The notes under the pieces: model-generated | Seen by the model: the letters and a program-made list of their open reading frames with translations, nothing else | The model's database searches: none | Told to the model about the DNA's origin: nothing | Assembly: GCF_004378255.1 (NCBI RefSeq) | Contig: NZ_SNQG01000001.1 | Span: forward strand, 682,001-746,000 | Reading direction: 5' to 3' | Source of the DNA: Mucilaginibacter phyllosphaerae | Lineage (GTDB): Bacteria > Bacteroidota > Bacteroidia > Sphingobacteriales > Sphingobacteriaceae | Length of the DNA: 64,000 bases | Translations under genes and position numbers: made by a program | In this document: piece after piece, positions 43,329 to 50,924 of the stretch | Layout: each line of letters opens with the position of its first letter | How positions within the stretch are numbered: position 1 is the stretch's first letter

Positions 43329-43985
43329 TTAAGATACCGCCGGTGCCGAAAAGATAAAGTGGGTAACCAGCCTGTCTATCAATACCAGCGAGGCGATGAT
43401 AAGGGCAATGCCGGCAATTTCGTTTAAACGGTGCACAAATTTAGGCGATATTTTTTCGCGGAGTTTGTTGGCGTAAAATGCTTTGACCGTATCCAGCCCA
43501 AACTGGATGATGAGGATGGTTAAAAACATTACCGCAATTTTTAGCGTACGGTTATGGATGCCTGCATGGAACTGGGTGCTCGCTACGCCGATAACTACCG
43601 TCCAGTGCAGTAGCACGGTGGGGTTAAAAATGCACATTACAAAGCCTTTAAAAAAGTAGCCTGCATGGTTTATTTTGGTGGGTATGGTATTATTGTAATT
43701 AACATCGGCTTTTTTAAAGATGTAATAAATACCGATAGTAAAAAGGATGATGCTGCCTACAATGCCTGCTATGGTTTTATCGTGTGCGGTTACATCAAAA
43801 TACTGCGAACCGAAAAGGATGGCACCCACAAAAACCATGTCGCTGGTTACTACGCCAAGGGCGAGTGATAAGCCTGCATGGAAACCTTTTTCGATACTGG
43901 TTTTTATCAGCGCGAAAAAAACCGGGCCTGTTATAAACGTAAGTACTAATCCAAATCCGATCCCCGAAATAATGGCTTCTATCAT
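43329..43985 (-). CDS. LysE family transporter
   Basis: 218 residues with six predicted TM helices. The LysE pattern is GFGLVLTFITGPVFFALIKTSIEKGF, ALGVVTSDMVFVGAIL and FFKGFVMCIFNPTVLLHW. These proteins export amino acids (lysine, threonine, homoserine lactone). The substrate cannot be inferred. Confidence 0.88.
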   Translation of the reverse strand: MIEAIISGIGFGLVLTFITGPVFFALIKTSIEKGFHAGLSLALGVVTSDMVFVGAILFGSQYFDVTAHDKTIAGIVGSIILFTIGIYYIFKKADVNYNNTIPTKINHAGYFFKGFVMCIFNPTVLLHWTVVIGVASTQFHAGIHNRTLKIAVMFLTILIIQFGLDTVKAFYANKLREKISPKFVHRLNEIAGIALIIASLVLIDRLVTHFIFSAPAVS

Positions 43986-44173
43986 TATATAGGCTTAAAT
44001 ATCCTGTATTATCAACAGTTAAAAAATCAGGACACTAATATGCAACTTTTATCTGTTAAACAACAAAAGTTAAATGTTGTGCTTTATATTTTGAAAAAAT
44101 TATAGCCATAATTATAAAATTTGGTTTATGTTTATTGTTTCAAATACACCAATAGTATTAACCTAATTAAGTA

Positions 44174-45928
44174 ATGGAACAAAACAATACCAAAAGCTAT
44201 GGATCGGCATTATATACGCTGGCTACAGCTTTCTTTTTCTGGGGATTTTTAGCGGCCTCTAACGGTATATTCATACCGTTTTGCAAGGCGCATTTTGATT
44301 TAACCCAATTTGAATCTCAACTGATCGACTTCACTTTTTACGGAGGATATTTTATTGGCTCGTTAATACTTTATTTTGCTTCGGTAGCTTCTAAAATTGA
44401 TATACTTAATAAAATAGGTTACAAAAATGGTATCATATACGGTTTACTGATATCTGCCGTAGGCGCATTAATTATGATACCTGCTATCAACTCGGGGTCG
44501 TTTGCGTTTATACTGGCTACCTTTTTTGTTATCGCACTTGGTTTTTCTTTACAGCAAACGGCTGCAAACCCATTTGTTATTGCACTTGGCAGCCCCGAAA
44601 CCGGTTCTAACCGCTTAAACTTTACCGGTGGGGTAAATAATTTTGGTAGTATTATGGGCCCGGTGGTGGTAAGTATCGTGCTGTTTGGGTCGGCAAGTAA
44701 ACTGATCGAACCGAAAGACGTCCAGATCTCTTCGGTAAACAATCTTTACTATATACTGGCAGGCTTATTTTTAGCTGTGGCTTTGTTTTTCTGGGTATCA
44801 AAATTACCTGTTGTAACTACTGATGAGAAGATAGAACCCAGCACCAAGGCCAATAAGCCTTTAGCCATCATCTTTGTAGCCTTTTTATTGATACTGGTGG
44901 CAGGGCCGGTAAGTACACATTTTGGTGTGGTTAATGCCAAAAGCCACGGTATTGTATTAGATAGCAAAGCGATTGAAAAATATAGCAGTACAACGCTTGA
45001 GCAAATAGCAAACCTTAAAGTTGATGATAAGCTAAAAGCCGACCTAAGCTTTTTTTTACAGCGTGTTAACCTGTACAAATCCTTTATGGTTTATGCATCG
45101 CTGGCCATCATTTTATTAACGTTAGTATCAACCGTATTTAAAAGCGGTAAAAGTAAAGAAGGCTGGGGCGCTATGCAATATCCGCAGCTGATATACGGCA
45201 TGCTGGCCATTTTTACCTATGTAGGTGTTGAAGTAACCATACAAAGCAACATGGGCGCGCTGTTAGAGACCAAAGAATTTGGCGGGTATAACTCATCAAC
45301 CATTGCACCATTCATTTCTTTATACTGGGGTAGCCTGATGATTGGCAGATGGACAGGGGCTATCGGCGCCTTCAAGCTGTCAAAAACTGTTAAAATATTA
45401 TTAACGGTAATCGTGCCTTTTGTTGCTTTTGGCGTTGTGTTGGGCGTAAACCACTTAAGCGGTACCAACGTTAGCAATTTATATCCTTATGCCATTTGCG
45501 TGGCTGTGCTAATTGTAGGCTTTTTATACGGGCAGCAAAAACCTATCCGCACACTTGCCGTATTTGGCATTTTAGGCGTAATATTTATGCTGATAGGCCT
45601 GGCCACAACAGGTATGGTTGCCGTGTTTGCATTTACAAGCGGCGGCTTATGCTGCTCCATCATGTGGCCGTCAATCTTCTCATTATCAGTAACGGGTTTA
45701 GGTAAATATACCAGCCAGGGCTCGGCGTTGTTAATTATGATGATATTGGGCGGTTCGATCATCCCGCCGGTACAAGGGATACTTGCAGATACCAGCGGCA
45801 TACACATGTCGTACTTTGTGCCGGTTATCGGTTTTGCATACCTGGCATTCTTTGCCTTTAAAGCAGGCGCGATACTAAAAAAACAAGGTATCAATATGGA
45901 CCATGTAGAAGTATCCGGAGGACACTAA
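44174..45928 (+). CDS. Sugar MFS transporter, FHS (FucP-like) family
   Basis: 584 residues, longer than the usual ~430. The N-terminal half has [55 protein letters not shown] and [16 protein letters not shown] soluble-looking insertion occurs at about residues 250-300 ([21 protein letters not shown] and [14 protein letters not shown]). The C-terminal half has [34 protein letters not shown] and [17 protein letters not shown] members take up hexoses by proton symport. Substrate unknown. Confidence 0.9.
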   Translation: MEQNNTKSYGSALYTLATAFFFWGFLAASNGIFIPFCKAHFDLTQFESQLIDFTFYGGYFIGSLILYFASVASKIDILNKIGYKNGIIYGLLISAVGALIMIPAINSGSFAFILATFFVIALGFSLQQTAANPFVIALGSPETGSNRLNFTGGVNNFGSIMGPVVVSIVLFGSASKLIEPKDVQISSVNNLYYILAGLFLAVALFFWVSKLPVVTTDEKIEPSTKANKPLAIIFVAFLLILVAGPVSTHFGVVNAKSHGIVLDSKAIEKYSSTTLEQIANLKVDDKLKADLSFFLQRVNLYKSFMVYASLAIILLTLVSTVFKSGKSKEGWGAMQYPQLIYGMLAIFTYVGVEVTIQSNMGALLETKEFGGYNSSTIAPFISLYWGSLMIGRWTGAIGAFKLSKTVKILLTVIVPFVAFGVVLGVNHLSGTNVSNLYPYAICVAVLIVGFLYGQQKPIRTLAVFGILGVIFMLIGLATTGMVAVFAFTSGGLCCSIMWPSIFSLSVTGLGKYTSQGSALLIMMILGGSIIPPVQGILADTSGIHMSYFVPVIGFAYLAFFAFKAGAILKKQGINMDHVEVSGGH

Positions 45929-46001
45929 TTAGTGAATAGCGGTTGGTGAGTAGAGATTTGTTATCTCCTAACCTCTATTCTCCAATCTCTAACTAACTAC
46001 T

Positions 46002-46457
46002 ATGAAACCCAGTTTCGAACATATTTTTATGAATCTGGCAACCGACCTGGCCAAACGCTCGCACTGCGTTAAGGCCCAGGTCGGTGCCGTTTTAGCTAAA
46101 GATACGCGCATTATCTCCATCGGTTATAACGGCCCGCCTGCAGGCACCCATAATTGCGATGTGGAATGGCCGGAAACAGGCTGCGCGCGTGATTCTAAAG
46201 GCAGTTGCTCGCTTGCCCTGCACGCCGAAGAGAACGCCATTCTGTACGCCGTAAAAAATGGCGCCAACCTGGAAGGCGCTACACTTTATACTACACTATC
46301 GCCATGCCTGCCCTGCGCCAGGCTTATTTTTTCGGCCGGGATTAAACATGTTTACTTTGATAAATCCTACGCCAGGTACAAAGGCCTGGCCAGCGATGAG
46401 GGCGTTGATTTCCTGAACAGGTTTGGCGTAAATGCCGAACAATTTACTGGGGAATAG
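46002..46457 (+). CDS. Deoxycytidylate (dCMP) deaminase family
   Basis: 151 residues. The zinc site is LHAEENAILYAVKNG and TLSPCLPCARLIFSAG; AQVGAVLAKDTRIISIGYNGPPAGTHNCDVE and GCARDSKGSCSLALHAEE fit dCMP deaminases (ComEB type). It makes dUMP for thymidylate synthesis. It is followed by GIY-YIG element 2, and cmk lies beyond on the opposite strand. Confidence 0.9.
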   Translation: MKPSFEHIFMNLATDLAKRSHCVKAQVGAVLAKDTRIISIGYNGPPAGTHNCDVEWPETGCARDSKGSCSLALHAEENAILYAVKNGANLEGATLYTTLSPCLPCARLIFSAGIKHVYFDKSYARYKGLASDEGVDFLNRFGVNAEQFTGE

Positions 46458-46468
46458 GTTTACCACCA

Positions 46469-46506
46469 TGTCATTTCGAACGAGGTACGAGGAGAAATCT
46501 TCTACA
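46469..46506 (+). repeat. Left terminal repeat of GIY-YIG element 2
   Basis: TGTCATTTCGAACGAGGTAC continuing to GAGGAGAAATCTTCT, the best-preserved member of the family. Confidence 0.8.
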
Positions 46507-46523
46507 AGCAACAGGTATCCGCC

Positions 46524-46826
46524 ATGTGGAATTATAATTATTACGTATATATCACTACAAATCACGATAAAACGGTGTTATACATAGGTGTTACCAATGA
46601 TTTAAATAGAAGATTATTTGAGCATCGTGAGAATAAAGGCACAGGTAAATCATTCACTGCAAAATACTATTGCTATAATTTAGTGCATTACGAACATTTT
46701 TTTAATATAGAACATGCCATTGAACGAGAAAAAGAAATAAAGAAATGGCGACGAGAGAAAAAAGATGCATTAATTAATTCAACCAATCCTGATTGGAGAT
46801 TTTTAAACAACGAAGTAATAGGTTGA
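46524..46826 (+). CDS. Single-domain GIY-YIG endonuclease, copy 2
   Basis: 100 residues. YYVYITTNHDKTVLYIGVTN, NRRLFEHREN, AIEREKEIKKWRREKK and NPDWRFLNNE keep all the GIY-YIG signature and catalytic positions. I count about 13 differences from copy 1 over 100 residues, so selection has kept it intact. Its ATG lies about 17 nt after the left terminal repeat, in CATGTGGAATTA as in copy 1, so the repeat probably contains or overlaps its promoter region. Confidence 0.9.
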   Translation: MWNYNYYVYITTNHDKTVLYIGVTNDLNRRLFEHRENKGTGKSFTAKYYCYNLVHYEHFFNIEHAIEREKEIKKWRREKKDALINSTNPDWRFLNNEVIG

Positions 46827-46862
46827 TAGTAAAGTTAAGCCTTGCAACCGTTAAAGCTTGGC

Positions 46863-46899
46863 GGAGAAGATTTCTCCTCGTACATCGTTCGAAATGACA
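46863..46899 (-). repeat. Right terminal repeat of GIY-YIG element 2
   Basis: Reverse complement of the left repeat (AGAAGATTTCTCCTCG then TACATCGTTCGAAATGACA), one mismatch in the shared core. Confidence 0.8.
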
Positions 46900-46980
46900 T
46901 CTTGTTAATTGTCTTAAAGAATTGCTTAGTACTCGCACTGTCTTTTTGCGGCACTCGACTTAGACTTCATACTAAAGACT

Positions 46981-47655
46981 TTACCCTTTTAACTTCTCCA
47001 CTTTATCCAGCGCAAAGTGCAGCTGTTCATCAGGCGTAAGGTTGGTGTTATCTAATATCAGGGCATCCTTGGCGCGTATCAGCGGGCTCTCCTCGCGGGT
47101 GGTGTCCTGGTAATCGCGGTGGGCTATGTTCTCAAAAATATCCTCTAAGGTAAGGTCGGGGTTTTTATGATGGATCTCGTCGTAACGGCGCTGGGCACGC
47201 ACGGCCGGGTCGGCGGTCATAAATATCTTGATGGGGGCATCCGGAAAAACAGCGGTACCTATATCGCGGCCATCCATCACAATATTTTTAGATTCGCCCA
47301 TGCGCTGCTGCTGTTTCACCATCTCGCGCCTAACCTCTTTCAGGGCAGATACCTCGCTTACCTTTTCAGAAACGGGCATCATCCGGATCTCTTCAGATAC
47401 CTCTTCGCCGTTCAGGGTAATATGGGTTTCATAATCGCGTGAGTGGAAATTAAGATGGATATTTTTTAACGCATCTTCAATCTGCGCATGATCGTGCGTA
47501 TCTATATTATTCCTTAAAAAATAGAGCGCTACCGCACGGTACATAGCGCCGCTATCCACATAAATATAATGCAGTTTTTTGGCTAATGCCTTGGCCAGCG
47601 TGCTTTTACCACATGATGAATAACCGTCTATAGCTACAATAATATTTTTGTCCAT
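46981..47655 (-). CDS. cmk: Cytidylate kinase
   Basis: 224 residues. P-loop IDGYSSCGKSTLAKALA, then YVDSGAMYRAVALYFL (CMP-binding), MDGRDIGTAVFPDAPIKIFMTADP, AQRRYDEI and RDYQDTTREESPLIRAKDALILDNTNL all match Cmk. It phosphorylates CMP and dCMP. A TACCTTCG element, a -7 variant, lies 7 nt before the ATG. Confidence 0.96.
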   Translation of the reverse strand: MDKNIIVAIDGYSSCGKSTLAKALAKKLHYIYVDSGAMYRAVALYFLRNNIDTHDHAQIEDALKNIHLNFHSRDYETHITLNGEEVSEEIRMMPVSEKVSEVSALKEVRREMVKQQQRMGESKNIVMDGRDIGTAVFPDAPIKIFMTADPAVRAQRRYDEIHHKNPDLTLEDIFENIAHRDYQDTTREESPLIRAKDALILDNTNLTPDEQLHFALDKVEKLKG

Positions 47656-47677
47656 CGGGGAACGAAGGTACGGTTTT

Positions 47678-47800
47678 TAGTGAATAGTTGAATAGTGAGA
47701 GGTTGATTGTTGAATGATGAGTGGTTGATTATAGCGTATTTATATGAACTGTTTTATATACAAAAAATAACTATTCACTACTCACTTGATCAACCACTCA
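47678..47800. repeat. Interleaved inverted repeats between cmk and arfB
   Basis: TAGTGAATAGTT (47678-47689) is exactly inverted at 47769-47780, and TGAGTGGTTGAT (47718-47729) is exactly inverted at 47789-47800. The order is A-B-A'-B', so the pairs interleave. The gap separates two divergent genes. Confidence 0.7.
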
Positions 47801-47801
47801 C

Positions 47802-47809
47802 TATATTTA
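47802..47809 (+). promoter_or_regulatory. -7-like element TATATTTA, 4 nt before the arfB ATG
   Basis: One base off TAnnTTTG (final G to A), followed by CCCC and ATG at 47814. It has the same 4 nt spacing as the full-consensus examples. Confidence 0.5.
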
Positions 47810-47813
47810 CCCC

Positions 47814-48224
47814 ATGAACCTGAATAAAGCCGACCTGCAAAAGGAGGTTTACTATAAAACATCGCGCAGCGGCGGCAAAGGCGGCCAAAACGTAAACAAG
47901 GTATCTACCAAGGTAGAGCTGCTATTTGATGTGAACGCCTCGCAGCAATTTACCGACGAAGAAAAACTTGTACTGAACCAGAAACTACAAAACCGCTTTA
48001 ATAAAGACGGCCTGGTACAGATTATATGTGATGAAGAGCGCAGCCAGTACCTCAATAAGGAGATCGCGATGGAGCGGCTGATTGTTTTACTTACCCATGC
48101 TTTGCATAAACCCAAAGTACGCAAACCATCTAAAGTAAGCAGGGCAGCCAAACTGGCCAGGCTGGGCAATAAAAAACAGCAGGCCAACAAAAAGGCCGAC
48201 CGTAAAAGAAATTTTGATTATTAA
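47814..48224 (+). CDS. arfB: Alternative ribosome-rescue factor (ArfB/YaeJ), peptidyl-tRNA hydrolase
   Basis: 136 residues. The GGQ motif is in YYKTSRSGGKGGQNVNKVSTKVELLF, and the C-terminal tail is strongly basic (HKPKVRKPSKVSRAAKLARLG then KKADRKRN). This is the ArfB layout: a release-factor catalytic domain plus a tail that enters an empty mRNA channel. It frees ribosomes stalled on broken mRNAs. It lacks the codon-recognition domains of RF1/RF2, as expected. Confidence 0.94.
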   Translation: MNLNKADLQKEVYYKTSRSGGKGGQNVNKVSTKVELLFDVNASQQFTDEEKLVLNQKLQNRFNKDGLVQIICDEERSQYLNKEIAMERLIVLLTHALHKPKVRKPSKVSRAAKLARLGNKKQQANKKADRKRNFDY

Positions 48225-48269
48225 AGCCTTATCCCAATATTTCTACTTTGGAGCATGGTTTTATAAATA

Positions 48270-48380
48270 CAATCCCTCCCTTGGGATGAGTTTGTGGTTG
48301 GTGTAGTGGCAGGGAGGGGTTATAGGCATTTTACCTGTCGGCATCCCCCCTCCTCCTCCCTGCCGGTGGGAGGGAATCGC
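48270..48380. repeat. GC-rich intergenic repeat (CCTCCCT family), copy 4
   Basis: CAATCCCTCCCTTGGGATG, GGCAGGGAGGGG and CCCCCCTCCTCCTCCCTGCC followed by GGTGGGAGGGAATCG, between convergent genes arfB and the LpxR-like gene. Confidence 0.6.
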
Positions 48381-48409
48381 GCGGTTTCCTGGCTCGATTT
48401 GGAGTAGTT

Positions 48410-49369
48410 TTATTTAAACCTGTAAAGCATCGTAACAGATCCCCATTGCTGCGAACGCAGCATCTCTTTAACTTCCTTGCTTTTAAATATCACCGATACA
48501 TCAAACACAAAACGGTTAATTACTAAACTGCCACCTATCTGGTTGGTTAACACAAAAGGTTTTTTGGTAAGGGTTATTTCTTCGGTGCCGGGTTCGGGGT
48601 GGTCTTTAAACAGGCTGCCCTGTATGGTGGCATCGTAAGCTATATAATTAGCCTGTGGTTTGTAGTAAAAGAAAAGTTCGTGCTTGTGCAGCGGGGCAGC
48701 AACATCTGATCCGGATACGGTACTTTGTGTACTTACCGAGTGGAATAGCTGGTTAAACGAGCCTAAACGGAACAGCGGGCCAACGCCTGCACCTGTAAAG
48801 CCATTGCCCAGGTTGGCATAACCGCTTGCCGAAACGTCTATTCCCTTAGTGCGTGCCAGTAACTTATTATAATCGGCAGACAGGTTAAACTGTACCTCGT
48901 TCCTTACCTGGTATTGCCAACCCTGGGGCGGATAAAAGCCAAATGTTTTGTGAATGAATTTTTGAATACCTTCTGCGCCTGCTGCAGGGCCTATTACGCC
49001 AACTTTAGCGCTAAGTTTTAAATTGCTTTCGTTTTTATAAAGCAGGTTTAATGATGAGCCTACATACAAATATCCGGCAAAGGGCCTGTCTACATATTGC
49101 GCAGCAGGTATATAGCCAGACCTGGGGTTAAATATTTTTTGCCCGGCCTCAAAACCCAGTACCTTGTTGGCCATTTTATCATTTTTGCCTGCATTTAAGG
49201 CATGGCGAAAATAGGCGTAAATACCATTTGTATAATACCTGTCAGATCCCTGCGCCAAAAAAGAATCATTATCTGATTGTAAACCCGCTTCGTTAGTGTG
49301 CGTTTGGGCGTATGTATTAATGACGGCAAATAAAAAAACGGCTAACAGTAAAAGTTTAGTTTTCATCAA
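48410..49369 (-). CDS. LpxR-like lipid A deacylase / outer-membrane barrel (DUF2219)
   Basis: 319 residues. Signal peptide ends VINTYAQ. The N-terminal block EAGLQSDNDSFLAQGSDRYYTNGIYAYF matches the Asp/Asn-rich LpxR start, and VDRPFAGYLYVGSSLNLLYK, GVIGPAAGAEGIQKFIHK and PQGWQYQVRNEVQFNLSADY follow the family's strands. LpxR removes 3'-acyloxyacyl chains of lipid A in the outer membrane. Barrel topology is clear; enzyme activity is inferred from the family. Confidence 0.82.
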   Translation of the reverse strand: MMKTKLLLLAVFLFAVINTYAQTHTNEAGLQSDNDSFLAQGSDRYYTNGIYAYFRHALNAGKNDKMANKVLGFEAGQKIFNPRSGYIPAAQYVDRPFAGYLYVGSSLNLLYKNESNLKLSAKVGVIGPAAGAEGIQKFIHKTFGFYPPQGWQYQVRNEVQFNLSADYNKLLARTKGIDVSASGYANLGNGFTGAGVGPLFRLGSFNQLFHSVSTQSTVSGSDVAAPLHKHELFFYYKPQANYIAYDATIQGSLFKDHPEPGTEEITLTKKPFVLTNQIGGSLVINRFVFDVSVIFKSKEVKEMLRSQQWGSVTMLYRFK

Positions 49370-49409
49370 AAAGAATTAAGATTGCTAATGTAAAAAAAGC
49401 AACCTGTTA

Positions 49410-50033
49410 TTACTTTGCTTTTGTGCTTTTCTTAAAAGAATAACCAAAACTCATGTAAGGCCAAAGCAAATATTGTTTCCTGGTTGTGGCTATAGGGCCG
49501 CCGCCAATCCTAAAAGTAAAACCACCTTTAAGGGGTTGGTATCTGTAGCCAACGGTTAAACTGCCAATGGCACCGGTTTCGCCATGAGGCTTGGGCTGGT
49601 AATCTGCCGGGTGCGGGTTAGATTCGCTATTGTCGGTATAAAAAAACAAATCTTCTGTACTGTGATAATAAAATAAGGTAACACCGGCACCAAACTCTGC
49701 ATAATGCCCCCTTTTCCCTGCTAAATAATTCATCATAACCGGCACGGTTAGCAAAGGCGCGTTCTTTTTAGGGAAATAACTTACACCTACGCGTATTCCC
49801 AATCCGTTTTGGCGTTTTTTAAACCGTACGTCATAATTAATTGAATAAAGCAAACCGGGCCCGCCTGCTTCAAAAAATATAACTTTACCAACGTGGTTAA
49901 ACAAAGTGTTGGATACTGAATCTTTTTTTAAAGAATCCTGCGTAGTTAGTAGCGGTGCGGTTTGCGCAAATGCACATCTGCCAGATGTTAGTAGCGTAAT
50001 AAGCAGAACAGTGCGCAGTAAAAGTAGCCTCAT
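49410..50033 (-). CDS. Small outer-membrane beta-barrel protein, paralog A
   Basis: 207 residues with a signal peptide (LLLITLLTSGRCAFAQ). The shared block HVGKVIFFEAGGPGLLYSINYDVRF is followed by NGLGIRVGVSYFP, YLAGKRGHYAEFGAGVTLFYY, GAIGSLTVGYRYQPLKGGFTFRIGGGPI and YLLWPYMSFGYSFKKS. It resembles the gene at 50094 in most blocks, so they are tandem duplicates. Function is unknown. Confidence 0.78.
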   Translation of the reverse strand: MRLLLLRTVLLITLLTSGRCAFAQTAPLLTTQDSLKKDSVSNTLFNHVGKVIFFEAGGPGLLYSINYDVRFKKRQNGLGIRVGVSYFPKKNAPLLTVPVMMNYLAGKRGHYAEFGAGVTLFYYHSTEDLFFYTDNSESNPHPADYQPKPHGETGAIGSLTVGYRYQPLKGGFTFRIGGGPIATTRKQYLLWPYMSFGYSFKKSTKAK

Positions 50034-50093
50034 AGAAATTAATTAGTGGCTATTAAGCTATTATTTGAGCCATAACCGTCGCGATGTTTTTAT

Positions 50094-50675
50094 TTAGAAT
50101 GCGTAGCCAAAGCTTAAATATGGCCAATAAGGAATAACCTTATGAGTAGAAAATACCGGGCTTACACCGGCCCTAAAACTAAAACCACCGTCTATAGGCT
50201 GATAGCGATATCCAAAATTAAATGTGCCCAGTAATCCGTATTCCCGTTTTGCACTTCGATAATAGCTAACGTCACCTAACTGGTAGCTGTCGGAGCCGCC
50301 GTTATCAAAAAAACCATCATAACTATCAGATTTGAAGGTATAAAGGGTAACACCTGCGCCTACTTCAAAGTATTTGCCACGCTTGCCTAATAAGTAGTTA
50401 ACAACAAGAGGTACTGTAAAAAAAGATGTTTCACTATCAGCATAAAAAGATATACCGGCGCGGCCGCCTAAACCATCTTGCTTGTTTTTAAAACGGGTAT
50501 CATAATTTAATGAGTACACCGACCCGGGGCCAAATAACTCAAAAAAGAACGTTTTAGCTCTTTTGTTTAAATAGGAATTTTGAACAGAATCTGCTTGCGG
50601 TAACTTTTGCGCACTTACAGCAACACAACTGATGCACAGTGCAACCAGTAAAAAGGATTGTAAAGATTTGATCAT
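50094..50675 (-). CDS. Small outer-membrane beta-barrel protein, paralog B
   Basis: 193 residues from the ATG at 50673-50675, just ahead of the signal peptide (LQSFLLVALCISCVAVSAQ); an upstream in-frame ATG at 50813 would place 46 unrelated residues before it. Blocks shared with paralog A: FFFELFGPGSVYSLNYDTRF, GLGGRAGISFYAD, YLLGKRGKYFEVGAGVTLY, FGYRYQPIDGGFSFRAGVSP and YWPYLSFGYAF. It ends in Phe, typical for a barrel. Confidence 0.78.
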   Translation of the reverse strand: MIKSLQSFLLVALCISCVAVSAQKLPQADSVQNSYLNKRAKTFFFELFGPGSVYSLNYDTRFKNKQDGLGGRAGISFYADSETSFFTVPLVVNYLLGKRGKYFEVGAGVTLYTFKSDSYDGFFDNGGSDSYQLGDVSYYRSAKREYGLLGTFNFGYRYQPIDGGFSFRAGVSPVFSTHKVIPYWPYLSFGYAF

Positions 50676-50736
50676 ATAAGGTTTAATGGCTGTGAAGATA
50701 TTGCTTTTGACCAAACAAACCACAAAAGGTTTAAAT

Positions 50737-50766
50737 AAAAAGCAGGGATGATTGTCCCTGCTTTTT
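50737..50766. terminator. Hairpin terminator between lon and paralog B
   Basis: AAAAAGCAGGGA / TCCCTGCTTTTT with loop TGATTG. The A and T tracts make it work in both directions; on the minus strand it ends the lon transcript. Confidence 0.88.
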
Positions 50767-50818
50767 ACTTGTAATATTGTAGCTTTTTTACTGTTGTTTA
50801 TAAAAGTTTGCATATCGT

Positions 50819-50874
50819 GAACCTGCCGAAACCATTAGCCAATTTGCTAAGTCTTCGAAAATCTCAGACTGACA
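50819..50874. repeat. Interspersed hairpin repeat, copy 2
   Basis: ACCTGCCGAAACCATTAGCC then TAAGTCTTCGAAAATCTCAG and ACTGACA. It aligns with the copy at 56722-56778. TGTCATTTCC follows 8 bp later, the start of the GIY-YIG terminal repeat, so the two families sit next to each other here as they do at 56.7 kb. Confidence 0.6.
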
Positions 50875-50924
50875 AGCGATATGTCATTTCCCCTTTACAG
50901 CCTTGCCTTATTTTAAAATCCAGA

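Larger units (their letters stand above)
46469..46899 (+). mobile_element. GIY-YIG element, copy 2: nuclease gene between long inverted repeats
   Basis: The left end (46469-46506) starts TGTCATTTCGAACGAGGTAC and runs through GAGGAGAAATCTTCT. The right end (46863-46899) is its reverse complement with one mismatch over about 37 bp. One ORF, the GIY-YIG nuclease, lies between. As in copy 1 the element fills the gap between two convergent genes and the nuclease points the same way as the left neighbour. I see no target-site duplication. Confidence 0.72.

Noticed and set aside
50676..50813. 46-residue N-terminal extension of barrel paralog B
   Set aside because: A clear signal peptide begins at the internal ATG 50675. 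The upstream part includes the terminator hairpin at 50737-50766.
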